Below, one piece after another: positions 1 to 7,747 of a DNA stretch of 64,000 nucleotides. Location: positions 310,001 to 374,000 of the forward strand of contig CABIVS010000006.1 in NCBI GenBank assembly GCA_902362375.1. Reading direction: 5' to 3'. Each line of letters starts with the position of its first letter. Positions within the stretch are counted from its first letter, which is position 1. The notes below the pieces were generated by a model. That model had not been told where the DNA came from and did no database searches. It worked only from the letters and a program-made list of their open reading frames with translations. The position numbers and the translations under genes were made by a program. Origin of the DNA: Bacteroidaceae bacterium. GTDB lineage: Bacteria; Bacteroidota; Bacteroidia; Bacteroidales; Bacteroidaceae.

Positions 1-266
1 CTTATGGAACAACGAATAGCAGTAGCAGTCGTTCTTCTTCTACATATAACCGTGGAAGTTCTACGACTCCACGGAGTTATTCCCCGGATAATAGTAGTAG
101 TCGCCGTTCTTCTTCTAGTTCCACTTATTCTCCAAGTCGTTCTTCATCAGGTTCCAGCTACTCACCGAGTCAGTCTTCATCGTCTCGCTCGAGCGGTTAC
201 TCAAGTGGTGGTGGAAGTTCTCGTTCTAGCGGTTCCTCTGGTGGCGGTGGAAGTCGAAGAAGATGA
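1..266 (+). CDS. C-terminal end of a Ser/Arg/Gly-rich protein (5' end outside window)
   Basis: The reading frame is open from the left edge (first full codon at position 3) to TGA at 264-266. About 87 residues are visible, dominated by Ser with Arg, Gly, Tyr, Thr and Pro. There are runs of three to five serines, SYSP-like pieces and a GGGGSRRR-type C-terminus. The composition is low-complexity and no domain is visible, so the tail is probably disordered. The product cannot be named. It ends 32 bp before the next gene and may be co-transcribed with it. Another open frame over the same bases is Leu/Val-rich with no start context and is a shadow of this coding strand. Confidence 0.6.
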   Translation, partial: YGTTNSSSSRSSSTYNRGSSTTPRSYSPDNSSSRRSSSSSTYSPSRSSSGSSYSPSQSSSSRSSGYSSGGGSSRSSGSSGGGGSRRR

Positions 267-298
267 TAATGATTGGGTATTATTAATAAGATATATTT

Positions 299-1942
299 AT
301 GAAAAATATAAGATTTACAATAGTGATACTGTGTACTTTGGTTGGTAGTACTATCGTAAGTGCACAGAGCTTATACGATGCAGCCCGGTTTATGGGGAAT
401 GATTTGAATGGAACTGCACGATTTGTCGGCATGGGAGGGGCCATGGGAGCACTAGGCGGTGACATATCAACTATGGGGACCAATCCGGCAGGTATCGGAA
501 TATACAGAAGTAGTGACGTAATGACTTCATTTGGTTTCAGTAATATTGGAATGAAGTCTACTATGAACGGCAGCAAAAATGAACAAGATAAGTTGTTTGG
601 TTCATTTGATAATATCGGTTTTGTTATATCAAGCCGTATCGGAAATGAGACACCTTTGCGGTTTGTGAACTTTGGTTTTAATTATCGTAAGGTAAAGTCC
701 TTTGATAAAAATATGGTAATGAATGGACTGATAGAAGATTCGGAAGGACCATTGTCACAAAGTGACTTTTTTGCTACTTTATCCCATGGGCTTACTGAAA
801 GATATTTGAGCTCTAATGCCGCTTTTACTGATGGAGGTATCGATGCTGCACCGTGGTTAGGCGCTATGGCTCTTCGGACTAGAGTGATTGGAGCAGTGGG
901 CGATAATGGTGAAAATAATGATCAATATGCCAGCAATGTAGGCTATATGGTGGGTGAGGGAGGTGAACCTATTTATTTGCCGGTGCAGGGAGCCTATACA
1001 TCTAAAGAAAGAGGTGGGTTACATTCCTATGACTTTAATGTTGCGCTAAACTTTTATGATCGCATTTATTTGGGTGCTACGATAGGAGCTTATAGTGTAG
1101 ATTATTCAAGAAATTCTATTTATAGGGAAAGTTATGAGGGAGATGTTTCAACTTATTCTTTAGAGAATTGGTTTGATACAAGTGGAACGGGAGTTGATTT
1201 TAAGTTAGGAGTGATTGTACGTCCATTTGAATCCTCTTCATTCCGTATCGGTGCTGCAATACACACACCTACATGGTTTAATTTGGAAGACCGAACTTCC
1301 GCCATCATGACTTCTGATATTGATATGAATAGTAACGGAATCATTGAAAAGGATGAATTGTTTGAATATGATACGATGGAATTCCCTGGTGAATCAAAAA
1401 CTAAATATCAATTAGTAACTCCTTGGAAATATAATTTAAGCTTGGGGTATACCATTGGTCGTTCTGTAGCATTAGGAGCAGAATATGAATATAGTGATTA
1501 TTCTTCAGCCAAACTGAAATATGATGATGGTCTGAAAATGGAGAATGAAACATCTCAAATAAAAACGGGATTGAAAGGAGTACATACATTACGCGTTGGT
1601 GCTGAAATTAAATTTGCACCTGAATTCTCTTTCCGTTTAGGATATAATTATGTGACAGCAGCAATGTATGACGATACATTTAAGAGAATTGCACTTAACA
1701 GTATCAGTACAAGTACAGAATTCTCTAACTTGAAAGCAACCAATAATTATACAGTAGGACTGGGATATAAAGGAGCTGTTTTCTATGCTGACTTAGCTTA
1801 TCAGTTCCATACTTATAAGGAGGACTTTTATCCTTTCTATAATGAAACAGGAGAAAACTTTGAAACAATCATTGTGCCAAATGCAACTAAGGTTACCAAT
1901 AAACGTAGTCAAGTACTATTAACCGTAGGTATGCGCTTCTAA
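299..1942 (+). CDS. OmpP1/FadL-family outer-membrane transport protein
   Basis: A 547-residue protein with a signal peptide (about residues 1-23, ending VSAQ). It is followed by ARFMGNDLNGTARFVGMGGA and the TNPAGIG motif typical of FadL/TodX-type beta-barrels, where the N-terminal plug carries an NPAG-like sequence. The remainder alternates aromatic and polar residues as expected for beta-strands and ends in Phe (VGMRF), the usual outer-membrane barrel C-terminus. Family members take hydrophobic small molecules across the outer membrane; the substrate here is unknown. Bacteroides members are often annotated as hemin-receptor-like. It lies 32 bp after a Ser-rich coding end and is followed by a strong hairpin terminator. 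Confidence 0.82.
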   Translation: MKNIRFTIVILCTLVGSTIVSAQSLYDAARFMGNDLNGTARFVGMGGAMGALGGDISTMGTNPAGIGIYRSSDVMTSFGFSNIGMKSTMNGSKNEQDKLFGSFDNIGFVISSRIGNETPLRFVNFGFNYRKVKSFDKNMVMNGLIEDSEGPLSQSDFFATLSHGLTERYLSSNAAFTDGGIDAAPWLGAMALRTRVIGAVGDNGENNDQYASNVGYMVGEGGEPIYLPVQGAYTSKERGGLHSYDFNVALNFYDRIYLGATIGAYSVDYSRNSIYRESYEGDVSTYSLENWFDTSGTGVDFKLGVIVRPFESSSFRIGAAIHTPTWFNLEDRTSAIMTSDIDMNSNGIIEKDELFEYDTMEFPGESKTKYQLVTPWKYNLSLGYTIGRSVALGAEYEYSDYSSAKLKYDDGLKMENETSQIKTGLKGVHTLRVGAEIKFAPEFSFRLGYNYVTAAMYDDTFKRIALNSISTSTEFSNLKATNNYTVGLGYKGAVFYADLAYQFHTYKEDFYPFYNETGENFETIIVPNATKVTNKRSQVLLTVGMRF

Positions 1943-1989
1943 TCTAATAAAGAGACAGTTTTCAATTTCAATAATAACTTTTGTGTGTA

Positions 1990-2036
1990 AAAAATCCCTG
2001 GAATGCTGAGTGTCTACAGCGGTTCCGGGGATTTTT
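1990..2036. terminator. Bidirectional hairpin terminator
   Basis: Arms 1990-2003 (AAAAATCCCTGGAA) and 2023-2036 (TTCCGGGGATTTTT) pair over 14 positions with one G-U wobble around a 19-nt loop. The flanking A and T runs give a U-tract on both strands. It sits between the converging FadL-like gene and the fimbrillin-like gene. Confidence 0.8.
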
Positions 2037-2062
2037 ATTAGTATCGCTGTTATTCTTTTGTT

Positions 2063-2869
2063 TTATCTGCGTAACGGAGTACGTTCATCAATAATTCCGC
2101 GACCTCCGTAAAGTCTCATCGTAACAGGACTTCCGGCTTCTATGGTAATATCCTGATCTGCGATGATAGGTTCTTCCTTATCGTCTACGATTACAGAACC
2201 AATCTTCTCACCAGCTTTGATTATTTGTGGAATCAAGTTAGTCAGGATACCTTCTGAAATTTTCCGGATACTGATATATTCCGGGGTTGCATTCTTGTCA
2301 GCTTCGATTTTACCGTTGAAAAGATCCTGCACACCTTTGTTCTTCAGGAAAAGTTTAACGATTGCTTTACCTTCGTACGGGTTGCCTTTTTCATCAAGTA
2401 GAATAACGGGCGCAGTCATTCGCTTGAATGTAAGGGCTACATTGCTAGAACCTTTGCGGGCTTGGGCTGTGCCGAACAAATATTCTAAACCGCCTTTGAT
2501 ATCACGGTAGCGACTAAAGAGGGATCTAGTCGTTACATCACCGGACAATTCAGGATAATGAGCATAGAAAGTTACAGCTTCCGAATCTGTAGCTGTCTCG
2601 CTCCAATTTTGGTTATCTACTCCCAAGGTAAAAGGCTGATATTCCTGCTCGGAAACGGACATTGAAATGACGTCTCCGGCTGAAAAACTACTTTTTAAAG
2701 GAAGTGACAGGTTACTGCTGCTACGAGTAACAGCGTCAGTGATACTTTCATTGTCGACAGTAGTAAGAAAGTTGATACCTTCTTTACTGGGGTCTTGCAG
2801 TTCGTCTTGTTGTTGACAACTGAACAGGCATACTGATGCCATAACAAATAAAAGGCTTTTTCTTTTCAT
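2063..2869 (-). CDS. Fimbrillin-like (Mfa-like) lipoprotein
   Basis: A 268-residue protein with a lipoprotein signal peptide (MKRKSLLFVMASVCLFSCQQ; lipobox Cys18). The body has features of the Bacteroidetes fimbrillin superfamily: an early polar segment (DAVTRSSS), then FSAGDVISMSV, AVTFYAHYPEL, and VALTFKRMTAPVILL, which matches the strand-rich N-terminal domain where the last motif usually reads LxFxHxLA. Such proteins are surface pili subunits, pilus anchors or unassembled surface lipoproteins. At 268 residues it is slightly short, and no pilus genes adjoin it, so it may be an orphan surface lipoprotein. It starts 40 bp after guaD on the same strand and is likely co-transcribed with it. 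Confidence 0.65.
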   Translation of the reverse strand: MKRKSLLFVMASVCLFSCQQQDELQDPSKEGINFLTTVDNESITDAVTRSSSNLSLPLKSSFSAGDVISMSVSEQEYQPFTLGVDNQNWSETATDSEAVTFYAHYPELSGDVTTRSLFSRYRDIKGGLEYLFGTAQARKGSSNVALTFKRMTAPVILLDEKGNPYEGKAIVKLFLKNKGVQDLFNGKIEADKNATPEYISIRKISEGILTNLIPQIIKAGEKIGSVIVDDKEEPIIADQDITIEAGSPVTMRLYGGRGIIDERTPLRR

Positions 2870-2909
2870 TTGAGGGGTAATTAATAGGTTAATAATAGTG
2901 AGAGGTTTT

Positions 2910-3380
2910 TTAATATTCTACTCTGTCTTCTTTGGCCGCCCAGGCTTTGAAGGCAGTAAGGGCTTCATTATGCAATAAGATTTCGGAAGGAAGCTTTCTG
3001 TCTTCAGGCTTCAGTTCCAGTTCGTCATAAATAAAAGAGTCATCGAAGCCAATATTCTTGGCATCGGTCTTATTGTTTCCATAGTACATTTTATCCAAAC
3101 GTGCCCAGTAAATAGCACCGAGACACATGGGACAAGGTTCGCAGGAAGTATAGATTTCGTATCCGCTAAGATTAAAAGTACCGAGTTTGGCAGCTGCGGC
3201 ACGTATTGCACTCACTTCGGCATGAGCAGTTGGGTCACAAGATGCCGTAACACGATTCACTCCTGTTGCAATTATTTCCCCCTCTTTCGTGGCAATCACA
3301 GCACCGAAAGGACCTCCACCATTTTTAACATTCTCTTTGGAAAGCTCGATTGCTTTCCTCATTAAGGCTTCTTTAGTCAT
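2910..3380 (-). CDS. guaD: Guanine deaminase (cytidine-deaminase fold)
   Basis: 156 residues, the length of Bacillus GuaD. It hydrolyses guanine to xanthine and ammonia in cytoplasmic purine salvage. The zinc site is complete: HAE with His53 as ligand and Glu55 as proton shuttle, and CEPCPMC with Cys83 and Cys86. The LGAIYWAR stretch and the C-terminal GFDDSFIYDE region are typical of GuaD rather than of TadA tRNA adenosine deaminases, which lack that tail. The start has a Bacteroides -7 box (TATCTTTG on the minus strand) about 50 bp upstream and an inverted repeat spanning the promoter-leader region. The fimbrillin-like lipoprotein gene follows 40 bp downstream. Confidence 0.88.
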   Translation of the reverse strand: MTKEALMRKAIELSKENVKNGGGPFGAVIATKEGEIIATGVNRVTASCDPTAHAEVSAIRAAAAKLGTFNLSGYEIYTSCEPCPMCLGAIYWARLDKMYYGNNKTDAKNIGFDDSFIYDELELKPEDRKLPSEILLHNEALTAFKAWAAKEDRVEY

Positions 3381-3391
3381 GGTACAAAAAA

Positions 3392-3457
3392 GTATATTGT
3401 TAGTTTCATTTTTTCCTTCTCTTCTTTATACAAAGATAGAAAAAACTAACAATATAC
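3392..3457 (-). promoter_or_regulatory. guaD promoter with flanking 15-bp inverted repeat
   Basis: On the minus strand a -7 box TATCTTTG (3431-3438) lies 18 bp downstream of TTG (3457-3459). Perfect 15-bp inverted arms GTATATTGTTAGTTT (3392-3406) and its complement (3443-3457) enclose the -7 box and expected transcription start. One arm overlaps the -33/-7 spacer and the other lies in the leader 11 nt before the start codon. This is seen directly. An operator (paired half-sites) or a regulatory leader hairpin is inference. Confidence 0.6.
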
Positions 3458-3534
3458 AATGGAATATCCCTATTAATTTTTTTACAGTATCGGTAAACTG
3501 CGGAGAAGAATGAAACTTTTTTTGCTTTTTGGGG

Positions 3535-4521
3535 TTATAGTTTGCCTAAAATTTTATCCATTACCCAGTTAGTGAGCGTTGCGCTTTCACCGTCACAGGA
3601 GCAAACAGACTTACCCAATAGGTGATCTACCACTGCTTGAATGAGAGGTTGTTGCACATGTTCCGGGTTACCGATGCAGATTTCTTCCCGTCCTTTTTCG
3701 GTATGTAAGCCTATAGGTTCATAAGTAAAAACAGAGAAACAAATCATTCCCTTGTCACCGATAATTTCAATACGGTCTTCGCGGGCAGAGTCATGGGCTA
3801 CGAAACACCAGGAACCGCTACCAACCAATCCGTTATCAAATTGGAAACAGGCGCTTAATGTATCTTCAGCAGGATAAAGTCCACCCCGATTACTCTTATA
3901 ACCACTTGCTTCGAGGATGCAGCCGAACATATCCTGCAACAAATCAATCTGATGCGGAGCAAGGTCATAGAAGTAGCCACCTCCGGCAATGTCAGCCTGC
4001 ACACGCCAGGGAAGATTATCGCGATTGTAATCCAGATCGCGTGGCGGTTGGGCAAAACGAATCTGCACATTGATGACATTACCGATAGTCCCGTTCTCTA
4101 CCAATTCCTTTACTTTCTGGAAATAGGGGAGATAACGGCGATAGTAAGCTACGAAACAAGGAACTCCCGTTTCATTGGATATGCGGTTGATGCGTGTACA
4201 TTCTTCGTACGTCACAGCCATTGGTTTCTCAATATAAGCAGGTTTGCCTGCTTTCATGGACATAATGGCATACGTAGCATGTGAAGAAGGAGGAGTGGCA
4301 ATGTAGACAGCATTTACTTCCGGATCATCGATCAGTTCTTGTGCATCGTCATACCATTTTTTGATTCCTCTCTCTTTGGCATACGCTTTCGCCTTCGCAC
4401 CGTCACGACTCATTACGGCTACGACTTCCGAATGTTCTACTTTCTGGAAAGCGGGACCACTTTTTGTCTTGGTTACTTCTCCGCAACCAATAAAGCCCCA
4501 TTTGATAATCTTTTCACTCAT
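3535..4521 (-). CDS. Gfo/Idh/MocA-family NAD(P)-dependent oxidoreductase
   Basis: A 328-residue cytoplasmic enzyme. The N-terminal Rossmann fold starts WGFIGCGEVT (GxGxxT-like dinucleotide motif), followed by NAVYIATPPSSHATYA and the family catalytic EKP motif (YIEKPMAVTYEEC, about residues 93-105). The C-terminal alpha/beta domain carries the GGGYFYDLAPHQIDLLQDMFG segment, where the GGxxxDxxxHxID pattern supplies the catalytic or substrate-binding Asp and His. Members oxidise or reduce sugars, inositols and related polyols. The substrate cannot be read from the sequence. It is a single gene with its own promoter (4557-4587). Confidence 0.85.
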   Translation of the reverse strand: MSEKIIKWGFIGCGEVTKTKSGPAFQKVEHSEVVAVMSRDGAKAKAYAKERGIKKWYDDAQELIDDPEVNAVYIATPPSSHATYAIMSMKAGKPAYIEKPMAVTYEECTRINRISNETGVPCFVAYYRRYLPYFQKVKELVENGTIGNVINVQIRFAQPPRDLDYNRDNLPWRVQADIAGGGYFYDLAPHQIDLLQDMFGCILEASGYKSNRGGLYPAEDTLSACFQFDNGLVGSGSWCFVAHDSAREDRIEIIGDKGMICFSVFTYEPIGLHTEKGREEICIGNPEHVQQPLIQAVVDHLLGKSVCSCDGESATLTNWVMDKILGKL

Positions 4522-4556
4522 AATATATACCTATTGTGTCTGCTTTAACAACCCCC

Positions 4557-4587
4557 CAAAGATAAAGCTATTTTTTGTCAAGAGCAA
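4557..4587 (-). promoter_or_regulatory. Bacteroides-type promoter for the Gfo/Idh/MocA gene
   Basis: On the minus strand, TTG (4585-4587), a 20-bp spacer and TATCTTTG (4557-4564) fit the TTTG-N19-21-TAnnTTTG consensus. It lies 36 bp upstream of the start codon. Confidence 0.6.
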
Positions 4588-4647
4588 CTTTATTGATTAT
4601 TAACTTGGCAGAGACAGTGGGAAAACAGACATTACGTTTTACTTCAA

Positions 4648-4702
4648 TAGAGGCTCTGCTTTACCTGAACAGACGGTCTGTTTGGTGAAAACAGAGCCTC
4701 TA
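4648..4702. repeat. Nested palindrome / long hairpin
   Basis: An outer perfect 11-bp stem, TAGAGGCTCTG (4648-4658) with CAGAGCCTCTA (4692-4702), encloses a partly paired TTTACC/GGTGAAA segment. The inner stem is AACAGAC (4668-4674) with GTCTGTT (4676-4682). Together they form one nearly continuous 55-nt hairpin with no T-tract on either side, so it is not a standard terminator. Confidence 0.6.
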
Positions 4703-4861
4703 AAAGATGGCAACGCACACTCTAATTCCGGTAAGAAGCAAGGTGAAGACCGCTATGCCCCGGGTTGAAGGAGAAAGAATACCGGGCAAAACAGAAGGGA
4801 AAGCCGGGGTGGGGGAACTTTCCCCTCTATGAATATGATTTTTCCTTTGATATATAAAAAG

Positions 4862-4889
4862 AAAGGAGGGAATCACAATTCCCTCCTTT
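4862..4889 (-). terminator. Intrinsic terminator of PUL 1 operon
   Basis: A perfect 12-bp stem (AAAGGAGGGAAT, 4862-4873, and its complement, 4878-4889) with a 4-nt loop. On the minus strand it is followed by a U-rich run (TTTCTTTTTATAT). It lies about 150 bp beyond the last PUL 1 gene. Confidence 0.75.
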
Positions 4890-5039
4890 GCGTGTAGTTT
4901 AATTGAAGCTACTTTATCATTAACTCTGTAAAGATACGATATTCGGAAGCGAAAGTCAAGTCTTTGAGGCTTTATTTGCTTTTTATTTCTCTATTCCACC
5001 GGATTGGATGGGTAAGCTTCCGGAGTATATTCTCCTTTT

Positions 5040-6266
5040 TTACAATGCATCTTTCTCTTTCAGGAAAAGAAGATTGAAAAGCTCTTTGGAGTTCTTTTTC
5101 CGGAACTGCTGATATGCCTTTAAATAATCGGTGCGAGTGGAATCGAGCAGATACAGTCGATACAGGTCTTTACATAATTCCTGTTGTTTACTGTTCCATT
5201 CGCTGATTTGCTTGTAAGGCCATTCTTTGACTCCTTTACCGAGATATGGCTTCAGAAAATCGGCAGCTTTGTAAATGCTTCGTCCGTCGGCAGAGCTGAC
5301 AGAAAGAACAGGTATATGGGCTTTTTCTCCCATAGCCGCAATATCTATCAGATGTTGCAGATTGAATTCTGAATATCCGAAAGCCAATGTCCGGCGTAAT
5401 TCTTCGGGCTGTTTGCCGCCCGGTTCAATCTGTTTGAATACCCGCTTCTCGGGAACTTCCCGAAGTATCCGTTCGGCTACTTTATGATTGCCTGTATAGA
5501 GTGCAAATGCGATGGCTTGTGCATCATAAGCAGTACTATGATTGTTGGGGCGGCTGGCTTCTTCTTTTCCTTGTTCGCTAGTCAGAATCCAGTCCAGTAA
5601 TTGCCCGAACCATTTTTTTAGCTGCTCTGAATCTTTCGAGGTGAACGAACGGGATTTTTCAAGAAGCTGGACGGCATCCAGCATTTCCACTAACGAATAA
5701 GTATCTATCACACCATAGCAACGGCCAAGATCATTATTATGTCCGGGCGCAACCTGTGCATATTTCAGATGTGGATTCATGCAGGTTTTCTTATCCAGAA
5801 ACCAGACACGAATCTGCTTGGTTGCTTTTAGTGCATACTGTTCTTTGCCACTGAAATACCACGCAAGTGCAAGTGTAGTGACATTATTTGCCATTTCTCC
5901 CAAGCGGTTACGGTCCAGTTTATCCAGTTCCGGATTGGACACACCATCACGGCTGATATAAGGTTTACCGTCCGGCTTGGTAGGGTCCGGCCAGAAATAG
6001 CGTGCCTGGCTCAAGTAGTCGTGCTTGTCTCCGCTTGGTGGTGTCTTATCTTTCATCATAACAGAAAGATGGTGGGCGTTCAAAGCCTTGTCTGCCTGCT
6101 TTAGCAAGTTCTGATAAGTGGCGCTGTATGCGGGTTGGTTGAGAGACTTTTTCACTTGCTCCAAATGTTCTGCATTCCAGATGCTCTGGGCGCAAACAGT
6201 CATTGCAACAATACTGAAAGCCAGTGACAAACGGATTCTCTTGGAGTAGTTCGCTCGTAGATTCAT
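5040..6266 (-). CDS. Secreted alginate-lyase-superfamily protein (PUL 1, lyase A)
   Basis: 408 residues from the chosen ATG at 6266. That start gives a signal peptide (MNLRANYSKRIRLSLAFSIV, cleavage near VCAQS); an upstream in-frame ATG at 6383 would run into the preceding gene. The mature protein matches the Alginate_lyase family (alpha/alpha toroid; PL5/PL38-like): SGDKHDYLSQARYFWPDP near the N-terminus, the NNH pair (PNNHSTAYDAQ) corresponding to the Asn-His of PL5 lyases, and Arg-x5-Tyr (RTLAFGYSEFN) downstream. Family members cleave uronate polysaccharides by beta-elimination. It is a close paralogue of the protein at 13924-15126. It is the last gene of PUL 1, 41 bp after an IPT lipoprotein gene. 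The substrate is unknown: alginate, glucuronan or another uronate glycan. Confidence 0.75.
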   Translation of the reverse strand: MNLRANYSKRIRLSLAFSIVAMTVCAQSIWNAEHLEQVKKSLNQPAYSATYQNLLKQADKALNAHHLSVMMKDKTPPSGDKHDYLSQARYFWPDPTKPDGKPYISRDGVSNPELDKLDRNRLGEMANNVTTLALAWYFSGKEQYALKATKQIRVWFLDKKTCMNPHLKYAQVAPGHNNDLGRCYGVIDTYSLVEMLDAVQLLEKSRSFTSKDSEQLKKWFGQLLDWILTSEQGKEEASRPNNHSTAYDAQAIAFALYTGNHKVAERILREVPEKRVFKQIEPGGKQPEELRRTLAFGYSEFNLQHLIDIAAMGEKAHIPVLSVSSADGRSIYKAADFLKPYLGKGVKEWPYKQISEWNSKQQELCKDLYRLYLLDSTRTDYLKAYQQFRKKNSKELFNLLFLKEKDAL

Positions 6267-6307
6267 GGGATAATATAACTTTTGGGGTACTCGTTTTATT
6301 GTATTGC

Positions 6308-7732
6308 CTATTTCTCGTAATATACATTCATAATGATGGTATTCAGCTTTCTGTCTGTTTGAATATTCAGCTGTTTCACCCAAATCAATCCGAATTTCTC
6401 CTTATGATAGAAGTAATACACTTCTCCTGCTGCAATAGTCGGAGTATTTGTTTTGATATCAGACGCTTTCACATCTCCGATGTCATCCCGAATATTGGTG
6501 ATTTCACCATTTGTCACTTTGGCAATCAGTGCGTCATCCGTGACTTTCTTGAACGGAGTTGTCTGCGTAGGCTCTTTCCAGATGGCATAATCATTCAGAT
6601 TTAAAGCTGTACCATTGCAAAACTGACTGTTCAGAAGATTGGTTCCGATATTGGCCGGATTCAACAGACGCGCTGTGGGCGCACCGCTAGTATTATCCAT
6701 TGCGAAAGTAACCCATCCCTTATGTTCGACTACATCGCATGGAGTCATCGTCCGTCCATTCGTAACATCAAAGAAAGCATTCTCCGTTCCATGACTTCCC
6801 AGTTCGATATTTTCCCAAAGGATGTATGGCAGGGTAGGTGTCGGTTTCACTGTTACGCTTCCCGATACAGATAGTTCCTGATTATCCCCCAGCACATTGT
6901 CATACACTAATACTACATTGTCGATTACTAAATTTTCGGTAATGTCTTCGGGAGCTTTGAAAGAAAGACTGGTAGCGGTAGCTGTAAACTCGTATGCTTG
7001 TCCGTTTACCATTAGTTTCTTGATAATATTCAGATTGGTTCCGGCCAGCGTAATAGTGGCTCCTGTGCCCACTTCTCCTTCCAGAACAGTGGTGACAGTA
7101 GGAATAACCGGTGGCACGATTACTTCAAAATCATTAGATACATTCACGGTATGGGTGGTATACGTAACGCTCAACTGAACCTTTTTAGTTATATCGAAAG
7201 TAGAGGGCACAGTTACCATCAGTGAAGTATGCGAACGGTCTGGATTGGGATCGAAAGATACCACTTGATCTCCGAAGTTTACCTTAGTAATCAGGTGCAT
7301 ATTCTTTCCTGTAAGTGTGATCTTATCTCCGATAGTAGCAGAACTCACATCAGTGGTGACACCCGGCACTACCACTTCGAAAGCATCACTTAAAGTCAGT
7401 TTGTGTACAGAATTGTAAGTGGCAACGACAGAGATATGTTGTGTCACTTCGAAATTATCGGGCACCGCCACTATCAGTGTGGTTTGCGAACGGTTGGATG
7501 GCTCGGTAGTGATGTTGACCACCTGATTGTCAAAAGCCACTTTAGAGATCAGATGCATATTCTGTCCGGTAAAGGTAACCTCGTCACCGATTGCTACGGA
7601 ATAATCCGTAGCCGGTGGATTGACAGATGTTTCCGGAATTATGATTTCATTGTCACGGGTACATCCGTACAACAAACCTATCAGGCAGAACAGGACTGCC
7701 GATAATGCGGTAAATTTATATTGTCTTTTCAT
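6308..7732 (-). CDS. IPT/TIG-domain surface glycan-binding lipoprotein (PUL 1)
   Basis: A 474-residue lipoprotein (lipobox LLYGC, Cys24). Three immunoglobulin-like IPT/TIG repeats follow. The first two are near-copies (GDEVTFTGQNMHLISKVAF and GDKITLTGKNMHLITKVNF) and the third reads GATITLAGTNLNIIKKLMV. A C-terminal region of about 190 residues rich in Trp and Tyr (YILWENIELGSHGTENAFF) ends in beta-type sequence. This layout matches the multi-IPT surface glycan-binding proteins that take the SusE/SusF position: stacked Ig domains hold a C-terminal binding module away from the membrane. It lies 15 bp after its paralogue at 7748-9262. Binding specificity cannot be read; enzyme activity is not expected. 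Confidence 0.75.
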   Translation of the reverse strand: MKRQYKFTALSAVLFCLIGLLYGCTRDNEIIIPETSVNPPATDYSVAIGDEVTFTGQNMHLISKVAFDNQVVNITTEPSNRSQTTLIVAVPDNFEVTQHISVVATYNSVHKLTLSDAFEVVVPGVTTDVSSATIGDKITLTGKNMHLITKVNFGDQVVSFDPNPDRSHTSLMVTVPSTFDITKKVQLSVTYTTHTVNVSNDFEVIVPPVIPTVTTVLEGEVGTGATITLAGTNLNIIKKLMVNGQAYEFTATATSLSFKAPEDITENLVIDNVVLVYDNVLGDNQELSVSGSVTVKPTPTLPYILWENIELGSHGTENAFFDVTNGRTMTPCDVVEHKGWVTFAMDNTSGAPTARLLNPANIGTNLLNSQFCNGTALNLNDYAIWKEPTQTTPFKKVTDDALIAKVTNGEITNIRDDIGDVKASDIKTNTPTIAAGEVYYFYHKEKFGLIWVKQLNIQTDRKLNTIIMNVYYEK

Positions 7733-7747
7733 TGTCTTTCGTCTTTT

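Larger units (their letters stand above)
4588..5039. other. Gene-free stretch with two hairpins
   Basis: About 450 bp with no credible coding frame. It holds a long nested palindrome at 4648-4702 and the PUL 1 terminator at 4862-4889. The part in between (about 4705-4855) is unusually rich in G and A on the plus strand, and nothing was recognised in it. A small RNA gene cannot be excluded. Confidence 0.5.

Noticed and set aside
4..348. Leu/Val-rich open frame at the left edge
   Set aside because: It is an out-of-frame reading of the Ser/Arg-rich coding end and runs into the FadL-like gene.
3381..3460. Purine riboswitch before guaD
   Set aside because: The leader is short and holds only one inverted repeat that crosses the promoter, not the three-way junction of purine riboswitches.
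5040..6383. Longer start (6383) for lyase A
   Set aside because: It adds 39 residues without signal features and overlaps the preceding gene; ATG 6266 opens a clear signal peptide.
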